This document shows positions 7,742 through 13,935 of a stretch of DNA of 41,058 nt, piece by piece. The DNA comes from an uncultured Eubacteriales bacterium. GTDB taxonomy: Bacteria > Bacillota > Clostridia > Oscillospirales > Oscillospiraceae. The notes below the pieces were generated by a model. It searched no databases. It was given only the letters and a program-made list of their open reading frames with translations, and was not told the DNA's origin. How positions within the stretch are numbered: position 1 is the first letter of the stretch; the number at the start of each line of letters is the position of its first letter. The position numbers were made by a program, and so were the translations under genes. The stretch is from positions 1 through 41,058 of the forward strand of contig URDK01000013.1 of the NCBI GenBank assembly GCA_900546485.1, in the 5' to 3' direction.

Positions 7742-7774
7742 CCGGAGGGGGCAATAAAACAGCGCCCCCTCCGG
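7742..7774 (+). repeat. Intercistronic stem-loop after binding-protein gene
   Basis: An 11-bp perfect stem (CCGGAGGGGGC, 7742-7752, with its complement at 7764-7774) and an 11-nt loop. No T-run follows, so it is not a typical terminator. Such hairpins can protect the upstream message from 3' decay. That role is inferred. Confidence 0.6.
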
Positions 7775-7800
7775 GCACCACCGCGCATGGAGGATAAGTA

Positions 7801-8754
7801 ATGGATTTCATAGTTTCGCTGCTGAACGGACTGCCCGGTTCCGTGGGTCAGGGCCTCATGTGGGGCATAATGGCCATTGGCGTATATATAACCTACCGAG
7901 TGCTCGATATTGCCGACCTGACGGTCGACGGCTCACTCGCAACGGGCGGAGCCGTTTGTGTGCTGCTCACGGTCAGCGGAGTGAACGTCTGGCTGGCTAC
8001 CATAATAGCAATGCTGGTCGGCATGCTCGCCGGACTCGTCACCGGACTGTTTCACACCAAATGCGGCATACCTGCCATACTCGCCGGCATACTTACCCAG
8101 CTCGCGCTGTATTCCGTGAACCTTCGCATCATGGGCTGGGGCACGACGGCAGGCACGCAGTCGACCCTCGCCGTTAGCGTAGACAAATACGGTCTGTTAG
8201 TCTCCTCCCGCTTTGTCCGCGAGCTGTCGCTGAGGAACCCGATACTGCTGTTGGTGGTCATCGCCGCCGTGGTTGTGGCCCTGCTCTACTGGTTCTTCGG
8301 AACAGAGATAGGCTGCGGCATCCGCGCTACTGGAGCAAACCGGAACATGGCCAGGTCCCAGGGCATCAACACCGAGCGCAACGCCGTCATCGGTCTCATG
8401 ATCTCAAACGGCATCGTCGCCCTGGCCGGAGCGCTCATCGCCCAGTATCAGGGCAGCTCCACCGTGGACATGGGCCGCGGCGCTATCGTCATCGGTCTTG
8501 CGGCCGTCATCATCGGCGAGGTCATACTGGGCCACAGGCTCAACAACTTTGCCGGGAAGCTGGCCAGCTGCATTATCGGCGCGATACTCTATTACGTTGT
8601 CATCCAGGTGGTGCTCCGCCTTGGGCTCAACACCAACGACCTCAAGCTGCTTACGGCGCTCATCGTCGCGCTGTTTCTCGCAATACCGCATTGGAAGGAT
8701 AAGCTCATGTCTGGCCGCCGCGCGGTCGCAGGAAAGGGGAATAACGATGCTTGA
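7801..8754 (+). CDS. ABC transporter permease (BPD_transp_2-type)
   Basis: A 317-residue polytopic membrane protein with about eight to nine hydrophobic spans. Recognisable stretches are ITYRVLDIADLTVDGSLATG near the N-terminus and a cytoplasmic GCGIRATGANRNMARSQGIN near 175-195. These are typical of permeases paired with ABC_sub_bind binding proteins and related to the branched-chain amino acid and sugar group. GGAGG precedes the ATG at 7801. Its stop overlaps the ATPase start by 8 nt, indicating translational coupling. Together with its neighbours it forms a complete importer. Substrate unknown. Confidence 0.88.
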   Translation: MDFIVSLLNGLPGSVGQGLMWGIMAIGVYITYRVLDIADLTVDGSLATGGAVCVLLTVSGVNVWLATIIAMLVGMLAGLVTGLFHTKCGIPAILAGILTQLALYSVNLRIMGWGTTAGTQSTLAVSVDKYGLLVSSRFVRELSLRNPILLLVVIAAVVVALLYWFFGTEIGCGIRATGANRNMARSQGINTERNAVIGLMISNGIVALAGALIAQYQGSSTVDMGRGAIVIGLAAVIIGEVILGHRLNNFAGKLASCIIGAILYYVVIQVVLRLGLNTNDLKLLTALIVALFLAIPHWKDKLMSGRRAVAGKGNNDA

Positions 8755-9544
8755 ACTCAAACACATCAGCAAGACCTTCTACCCCGGGACGGTGAACGCC
8801 AAGACCGCGCTCTTCGACCTGAACCTCACGCTCAACGACGGCGACTTCGTCACGGTCATCGGCGGAAACGGCGCTGGCAAAAGCACCATGCTCAACGCCA
8901 TAGCGGGCGCTTTCTCCGTGGATTCCGGCAGCATGACGATAGACGGCAAGAATGTCACCAAGCTGCCCGAATACAAGCGCGCCGCCTTCATCGGCCGCGT
9001 GTTCCAGGACCCCATGATGGGCACCGCGCCCACCATGAGCATCGAAGAAAACCTTGCCCTCGCCGCCAGGCGCGGCAAGCGCCGCACGCTGCGCTGGGGC
9101 ATCAAGAAGGTAGAGCGCGAGGACTACCGCGAGCTGCTGCGCTCGCTCGACCTCGGCCTCGAGGACCGGCTTACCGCAAAGGCGGGTCTGCTCTCCGGCG
9201 GCCAGCGTCAGGCGCTGACGCTGCTGATGGCTGCGCTGGTGCAGCCCAAGCTGCTGCTGCTCGACGAGCACACCGCTGCGCTCGACCCCAAGACCGCCGC
9301 CAAGGTGCTCGAGCTCTCCGAACAGATAGTCAGCGAGAACCACCTCACCACCCTCATGGTGACGCACAACATGCGCGACGCCATCCATCTCGGCAACCGC
9401 CTCATAATGATGAGCGAGGGACGCATAGTGCTCGACATCAGCGGCGAGGAGAAAAAACGCCTCACCGTTGAGCAGCTCATCGCCCGCTTCTCCGCCGTAT
9501 CCGGCAAGGAATTCTCAAACGACCGCGTCCTGCTCGGCGCGTGA
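8747..9544 (+). CDS. ABC transporter ATP-binding protein
   Basis: A 265-residue ATPase that energises the importer encoded upstream. Walker A is GGNGAGKST (39-47), the Q-loop is near VFQDP (85-89), the signature is LSGGQRQ (149-155), Walker B is LLLLDEH (169-175), and the switch His lies in MVTHNMRD. The ATG at 8747 overlaps the permease stop and follows GGAAAGGGG. A longer open frame extends upstream but lies inside the permease gene and is not needed. A strong terminator follows at 9561. Confidence 0.93.
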   Translation: MLELKHISKTFYPGTVNAKTALFDLNLTLNDGDFVTVIGGNGAGKSTMLNAIAGAFSVDSGSMTIDGKNVTKLPEYKRAAFIGRVFQDPMMGTAPTMSIEENLALAARRGKRRTLRWGIKKVEREDYRELLRSLDLGLEDRLTAKAGLLSGGQRQALTLLMAALVQPKLLLLDEHTAALDPKTAAKVLELSEQIVSENHLTTLMVTHNMRDAIHLGNRLIMMSEGRIVLDISGEEKKRLTVEQLIARFSAVSGKEFSNDRVLLGA

Positions 9545-9560
9545 GAACGCACGAAATACA

Positions 9561-9595
9561 AAAGCCCGGCTTCTGTTGAAGCCGGGCTTTTATTA
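9561..9595 (+). terminator. Bidirectional terminator between ABC operon and birA
   Basis: A 13-bp perfect stem (AAAGCCCGGCTTC, 9561-9573, with its complement at 9578-9590) and a TGTT loop, T-rich on both sides. It ends the plus-strand ABC operon and begins right at the convergent birA stop, so it serves both genes. Confidence 0.92.
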
Positions 9596-10369
9596 TATTG
9601 TATCCGAGCAGCGCACCTCTCCTGAATCCAGAGCCTCTATGCTTCCCCGCTCCGTGCGTATGAGGAGGCAGAAGTCACTGTCAACGCCGAGTACGTTGCC
9701 GCGCCTGCCGATGCCATAACTCACTCGACGGCCCTTCAGGGTCAGTCGGCGATCATACTCGACACGGAAGCCGCACTCCGGCATGACCCTGTAAAGCCCT
9801 ATGAGGCGCTCTATGGTCTCTACGGCCAGCCTTGCGGCGGCGTCCTCGGGAGCTTCGCCTGGGAAAACGGCTCCAGCAGTGGCGCTTATCTCGGCGGGGT
9901 AGCCGCCCTCAGGCGGGCAGACGTTGATGCCGATGCCGGGTATGACCCAGGCGAGACCGCCCGAGCCGTCGGGCGCGGCCTCGGTCAGAATGCCGCAGAC
10001 CTTGCGGCCACGCGCAAAGATGTCGTTAACCCACTTTATACCCGCAGTCTCGCCCGAGACGCACTCTATCGCCTGTGCCGCAGCCACAGCCGCGGCGGGT
10101 GTGATCAGCTTTGCCGCCGTCTCCGCCGGGAACTTGGGGCGCAGCAGCAGAGAAAAGTATATACCGCAGCCCGCAGGTGAGAAAAAGCGGTGCTCTCCCC
10201 TGCCCCGGCCCGCCGTCTGCGTGCCCGCGATGACCGCCGTGAACTCCGGCGCGCCTGAGCGCGCCAGCTCGGCAAGCACGGTGTTAGTGGAACCCACGCT
10301 CTCGTAAAAGCGCACTTCAAACGTACAGCCACGCTCCGCCATATATGCGTTTATCTGCTCTGCAAGCAC
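9593..10369 (-). CDS. birA: Biotin-[acetyl-CoA-carboxylase] ligase BirA (monofunctional)
   Basis: Activates biotin with ATP and attaches it to the biotin carrier domains of carboxylases. The 258-residue protein has the biotinyl-AMP loop in AGRGRGEHRFFSP (about 53-65) and the conserved KWVNDIF (about 112-118). It starts almost directly at the catalytic domain and lacks the N-terminal winged helix of bifunctional BirA, so it is not expected to repress biotin genes. The start is GTG with AGGGGTGAT upstream. It lies downstream of a tRNA gene on the same strand, separated by a terminator. Confidence 0.92.
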   Translation of the reverse strand: MLAEQINAYMAERGCTFEVRFYESVGSTNTVLAELARSGAPEFTAVIAGTQTAGRGRGEHRFFSPAGCGIYFSLLLRPKFPAETAAKLITPAAAVAAAQAIECVSGETAGIKWVNDIFARGRKVCGILTEAAPDGSGGLAWVIPGIGINVCPPEGGYPAEISATAGAVFPGEAPEDAAARLAVETIERLIGLYRVMPECGFRVEYDRRLTLKGRRVSYGIGRRGNVLGVDSDFCLLIRTERGSIEALDSGEVRCSDTI

Positions 10370-10380
10370 GATATCACCCC

Positions 10381-10414
10381 TAAAACAAAACTCCGCCAGT
10401 TACCTGACGGAGTT
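10381..10414 (-). terminator. Terminator of tRNA-Thr
   Basis: On the minus strand the stem AACTCCG / CGGAGTT (10408-10414 with 10389-10395), with further pairing inside, is followed by TTTTGTTTTA. It begins one base after the encoded CCA end of the tRNA. Confidence 0.85.
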
Positions 10415-10490
10415 TGGAGCTGGCAATGTGACTCGAACACACGACCTGCTGATTACGAATCAGCTGCTCTACCGACTGAGCTATGCCAGC
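10415..10490 (-). tRNA. tRNA-Thr (anticodon CGT)
   Basis: The minus strand folds as a cloverleaf: acceptor GCTGGCA / TGCCAGC, D-loop AGCTCAGTCGGTAGAGC, anticodon stem GCTGA / TCAGC with loop TTCGTAA (anticodon CGT, reading ACG), and T-arm containing GTTCGAGTC. Discriminator T and an encoded CCA follow. Its own promoter and terminator flank it. Confidence 0.95.
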
Positions 10491-10508
10491 ATGCTTACGC
10501 GCTTAAAG

Positions 10509-10537
10509 AGTTTAGCACAGGCCAAAGTCAAAGTCAA
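10509..10537 (-). promoter_or_regulatory. Promoter of tRNA-Thr
   Basis: Minus strand TTGACT (10532-10537), a 17-nt spacer, then TAAACT (10509-10514). The predicted start is roughly 10 nt before the mature tRNA 5' end. Confidence 0.75.
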
Positions 10538-10971
10538 GCAGTATTGTTGGAATTCAGGTGATTACACATAGTATAGATGAATCAAAAATTGTGACGGTTT
10601 TGCGACAAGTTGCGACAGCACCCCACAGACTGTGCCAAAATTCGAGCCTACGGCCCCGGGCGTTTTTTGCCACTCTGCCCGAAAAATCCCTCAGTTTCGG
10701 CTCTTGCGCCCCACGTCCGTCACCCGCAATAAGTTGACGAAAAGTTTACATAAAAGTTACACGGAAAAGTTATTCTCAGAGTTATAGACATTTTCAACAG
10801 GCTTATCAACATTGAATTTTCCTTGAACGGTGGGGCTTTCAGCGATTATTTACAGCAATTGTCATTCCCTGCATTGAAATCGGCGGCATCGGGCGATTTT
10901 AAAAATCCTTTACATAATAACCCGAGCCGCCGGTTTTCTAGCTTCGCCGTTTTAATTTTGAAGGAATCCGT
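10538..10971. other. Non-coding gap with DnaA-box-like cluster
   Basis: About 430 nt without a credible gene between the tRNA promoter and radC. From about 10735 it is much more A/T-rich than its surroundings. It contains three same-strand 9-mers close to the DnaA box TTATCCACA: TTATAGACA (10783-10791), TTTTCAACA (10792-10800) and TTATCAACA (10804-10812), plus a weaker TTATTCTCA (10771-10779). A short direct repeat TTGCGACA occurs near 10600-10617. An inverted repeat pairs 10882-10893 with 10921-10931 across a 27-nt A/T-rich loop. Confidence 0.45.
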
Positions 10972-11655
10972 TCATACGATCTTGCGGTAATCACGGTTGC
11001 ACTTGTATATGCTTCCGGACTGAGTACCGCTTATGATTATATGGTCGAGCACGCGCACACCGAAGCTCTCCAGAGATGAGGAGATCATCTCTGTGGAAGC
11101 ATAGTCCTCATGCGAGGGCTCAACATTCCCGTACGGGTGGTTGTGTGCGAGGACGACGCGGCTTGCGCGGTAGTTTACCACCATCTCCACTACCTTGCGT
11201 ATGTTCAGGCTCACGCCGTCGACACTGCCGCTGCCGAGTTCACGACAGGTCAGCACGCGCAGCATATTGTCGAGAAACAGAGCGTAAAGACGTTCCGTCC
11301 GCGCGAACATGAACAGAGGGCGGAAATATTCGCAGGCCTCATCTGTATTTAGTATGACCGTGGCGTGACGTTTGCTCATCATATACCTGCGGCTGACTTC
11401 AGGGATAAGGCGCAGAAATATGGCCGTCTCCCTGCCCACGCCGTCCACGGTCACGAGCTCCTCGATCGAGGCCTCGAAAACACCGTCCAGCGTACCGAAA
11501 CGGTCGAGAAGCTCGTGAGCGATCTCATTGGTGTCACAGCGGGCACGTGCATAGAACAGCAGGAGCTCAAGGGCGTTTATGTCGTTAAAGCTGTCAAGGC
11601 CATGTTCCGCAAAGCTCTCTTTGAGTCGCTGTCTGTGTCCATCATGCGTGCCCAT
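10972..11655 (-). CDS. radC: RadC-family JAB/MPN protein
   Basis: A 227-residue RadC homologue. The N-terminal helix-hairpin-helix-like part includes VDGVGRETA (70-78). The C-terminal JAMM metalloprotease-like domain has Glu139, AHNHPYGN (His171, His173), Ser181 and Asp184, so the metal-binding set is complete. The biochemical role of RadC is not settled, and the old link to DNA repair is weak. ATG at 11655 follows AAGGAG. It is the last gene of the uvrB-capA-polA-metallopeptidase-rimI-tsaD-radC run, 4 nt after tsaD. Confidence 0.93.
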   Translation of the reverse strand: MGTHDGHRQRLKESFAEHGLDSFNDINALELLLFYARARCDTNEIAHELLDRFGTLDGVFEASIEELVTVDGVGRETAIFLRLIPEVSRRYMMSKRHATVILNTDEACEYFRPLFMFARTERLYALFLDNMLRVLTCRELGSGSVDGVSLNIRKVVEMVVNYRASRVVLAHNHPYGNVEPSHEDYASTEMISSSLESFGVRVLDHIIISGTQSGSIYKCNRDYRKIV

Positions 11656-11659
11656 TGTC

Positions 11660-12661
11660 TCACAGCTCCTTTGTGGCGTAAGCGTTGAGTTCGCTGCCGG
11701 CCGTGCTTCCGGCGAGATATTCGTAGTAGGCCTGCGCGCCTATCATTGCGGCGTTGTCTCCGCAGAGCTTCAGCGGCGGGATATAGAGCTTTGCACCCTC
11801 GCGCTCCGCCGCGGCGGTAAAGTCGCGCCTGATGCGGGAGTTTGCCGCGACGCCTCCGGCGACGACGATCTTCTTATAGCCCAGCTCCCGTGCAGCTGCC
11901 ATGGTGCGCGGTACCAGGCTGTCGCTCACTGCCTTGCAGAACGAGGCTGCGAGCCCCGGGCGGTCAATCTCCTCTCCCCTCTGCTCCGCGCCGTGGACGA
12001 GGTTTATGACGGCGGTCTTGAGCCCGGAGAAGCTCATGTCGTAGGGGCTTCCCTCGATGTGCGACTGCGGCATAGCATAGCGCGTGTCGTCGCCCTTCTG
12101 CGAGAGCTCGTCCAGAGGCTTGCCTCCGGGATATGGCAGGCCCAGAACTCGAGCCGTCTTGTCGAAGCACTCACCCGCCGCGTCGTCGCGCGTGGAGCCG
12201 ATGATGCGGATGTCGGTGTAGTCGCGCACGTCGGCAATGAGCGTGTTGCCGCCCGAAATAGCCAGGCAGAGGAACGGCGGCTCCAGCTCCGGAAACGCTA
12301 GATAGTTTGCCGCGATGTGGCCGCGTATGTGGTGCACAGGTATCAGCGGCACACCCAGCGCCAGCGCCGCGGCCTTGGCGAAGTTCACGCCCACCAGCAG
12401 CGCGCCTATGAGCCCCGGAGCGTAGGTCACGGCCACGGCGTCTATGTCCTTGCGCTCCAGACCCGCGACCTGTAGGGCGCGCTCAGCGAGCAGGGATATG
12501 ACCTCGACGTGACTGCGTGAGGCTATTTCCGGCACCACGCCTCCGTAAACGGCGTGCAGGTCGGCCTGGGAGAACACCTGGTCCGTGACCAGCTCCCTGC
12601 CATCCCGGACAAGAGCGACAGCAGTCTCGTCGCAGGAGGATTCAACAGCGAGTATCAGCAT
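11660..12661 (-). CDS. tsaD: tRNA N6-adenosine threonylcarbamoyltransferase TsaD
   Basis: Transfers the threonylcarbamoyl group to A37 of ANN-decoding tRNAs with TsaB and TsaE. The 333-residue protein starts MLILAVESSCDETAVALV and contains the metal-binding HIRGH (111-115), both typical of the ASKHA-fold Kae1/TsaD family. The upstream neighbour rimI is a frequent genomic partner. TsaB and TsaE are not in the window. ATG at 12661 follows AAGGAAGG. Confidence 0.96.
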   Translation of the reverse strand: MLILAVESSCDETAVALVRDGRELVTDQVFSQADLHAVYGGVVPEIASRSHVEVISLLAERALQVAGLERKDIDAVAVTYAPGLIGALLVGVNFAKAAALALGVPLIPVHHIRGHIAANYLAFPELEPPFLCLAISGGNTLIADVRDYTDIRIIGSTRDDAAGECFDKTARVLGLPYPGGKPLDELSQKGDDTRYAMPQSHIEGSPYDMSFSGLKTAVINLVHGAEQRGEEIDRPGLAASFCKAVSDSLVPRTMAAARELGYKKIVVAGGVAANSRIRRDFTAAAEREGAKLYIPPLKLCGDNAAMIGAQAYYEYLAGSTAGSELNAYATKEL

Positions 12662-12688
12662 ATTTGCTACCTTCCTTATTATATATCG

Positions 12689-13126
12689 TCACACGAGGGC
12701 GAGGTTCATTATCATCGCGTCCTCTGTTGGCTTTTCGTAGTATCCCGGCCTTAGGCCGACGTTCACAAAGCCCCTGCCGGAGTAGAGGCTTATGGCGGGG
12801 ACGTTTGAAACGCGCACCTCAAGGCTCATGAACGAGAGTCCTAGCGCTCGGGCGCGGCTTACCATCTCATCTATCAGCGCGCCCGCCACGCCGCGGCGGC
12901 GGAAATCCGGCGCAGTGCAGACGTTGGAGATGTAACCCTCGTCCAGGACGTATTGCAGACCCATATACCCGGCAAGCATCCCGTCCTCGTCAGCCGCGAG
13001 CATGATCTTGCCCTCACCCGTGAGCTGGGAGGCGATTATCTCCTCCGACCAGGGCAGAGAGAAGCACTCGCGCTCGAGCGCGGCAATGCCGGGCACGTCG
13101 GTGGGTACGGCGTCACGAATCTTCAT
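12689..13126 (-). CDS. rimI: Ribosomal protein S18-alanine N-acetyltransferase RimI (GNAT)
   Basis: A 145-residue GNAT acetyltransferase. The acetyl-CoA loop is visible in VCTAPDFRRRGVAGALI (about 69-85) and the C-terminal strands in SLEVRVSNVPAISLYSGRGF. Placement next to tsaD is the classic RimI context. It overlaps the upstream metallopeptidase gene by 14 nt, so the two are probably translationally coupled. The exact protein substrate cannot be proved from sequence. Confidence 0.88.
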   Translation of the reverse strand: MKIRDAVPTDVPGIAALERECFSLPWSEEIIASQLTGEGKIMLAADEDGMLAGYMGLQYVLDEGYISNVCTAPDFRRRGVAGALIDEMVSRARALGLSFMSLEVRVSNVPAISLYSGRGFVNVGLRPGYYEKPTEDAMIMNLALV

Positions 13127-13934
13127 CCTCGTTCTCCCCCGTCAGCTCGTCTATCAGATAGCGTATCTCTTCCGCCAGGCGGTCCGCGAGACGGTTCCAT
13201 GCGCCCTGCGTGGCGAACCTGGGCGGCCTTATGTCCGTCTCGCCCAGGCAGAGGATGCGCTCGTCCATATCCGGCCAGAGAGCGGCAAGGGCGTCGCCCT
13301 GCTCCTCCGTCATGCAGAGCGCGGCGTCATAGCTCTCCAGCAGCGCGCGGTCAGCGCGGCGCGGCACGGCTCCCGAGATGTCGATATCATATCTCCCGGC
13401 GGCTTTGACGGCCTTGGCGTCCGGTTCTGAGACGCACTCGCCGGCTGAGGCGGCGGCGCCGCGCAGCTCCGGGCAGTTTGCATCCTTCGCGGCCTGGGCG
13501 AACATCGCCGCGGCTATGGCCGCGAGCCCCGAGCCGTCCGCGTCCACAAAGAGCACGCTCTCTGCCTCCAGGGGCTCGTCCTCCAGCCCGGAGAGCAGCC
13601 AGGCCACATGGTCGTCGTCCCAGCGCTCAAGGCTGCGGTCGTATGCCAGATTCTCAATGTGGTGGGTCAGCTCGTGCTTGAGCGTCTTTGTGAGCTCGCG
13701 CTTCCAGCGCTCCGGCGGCGCGGCGGCAAAGCGCTCTCTGAACGAGCCGTAGTATATCTCAACGTGCCGGCCCATCTGGTCCACGAAATACATGCCCATG
13801 ACCAGCAGTCCGTGCTCATCAGTGCGCCGTGCGGGCAGGAGGTTCACGCCGCCGTTGAGCTTGTCGAATATCTCCTCAGGAAGGCTGTCGGCCGCCTCGT
13901 CCAGCATGGCGGCGGCTTCTTCAAAAGTCACCAT
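13113..13934 (-). CDS. Zincin-like metallopeptidase fused to degenerate LMW phosphatase domain
   Basis: A 273-residue two-domain protein. Residues 1-120 resemble the small bacterial metallopeptidase family (PF06262-like) with HELTHH (87-92), a zinc-binding HExxH. Residues 126-262 follow the low-molecular-weight tyrosine phosphatase fold pattern: VLFV entering the P-loop region, SAGECVSEPDAKAV and YDAALCMTEEQ. The CX5R signature is lost, with Asp131 in place of the nucleophilic Cys and Leu137 in place of Arg. Phosphatase activity is therefore not expected. ATG 13934 has GGAGG upstream and starts one base after the polA stop; an upstream Met lies inside polA. It lies between polA and rimI. Function unknown. 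Confidence 0.78.
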   Translation of the reverse strand: MVTFEEAAAMLDEAADSLPEEIFDKLNGGVNLLPARRTDEHGLLVMGMYFVDQMGRHVEIYYGSFRERFAAAPPERWKRELTKTLKHELTHHIENLAYDRSLERWDDDHVAWLLSGLEDEPLEAESVLFVDADGSGLAAIAAAMFAQAAKDANCPELRGAAASAGECVSEPDAKAVKAAGRYDIDISGAVPRRADRALLESYDAALCMTEEQGDALAALWPDMDERILCLGETDIRPPRFATQGAWNRLADRLAEEIRYLIDELTGENEDEDS

Positions 13935-13935
13935 G

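Noticed and set aside
6550..7788. Minus-strand open frame of 412 codons opposite the ABC lipoprotein gene
   Set aside because: Gly/Val/Asp-rich shadow of a secure lipoprotein gene with signal peptide, promoter and ribosome binding site.
10771..10812. Chromosomal replication origin oriC
   Set aside because: No perfect DnaA box and no dnaA, dnaN, rpmH or mnmG neighbours. It is reported only as a DnaA-box-like cluster.
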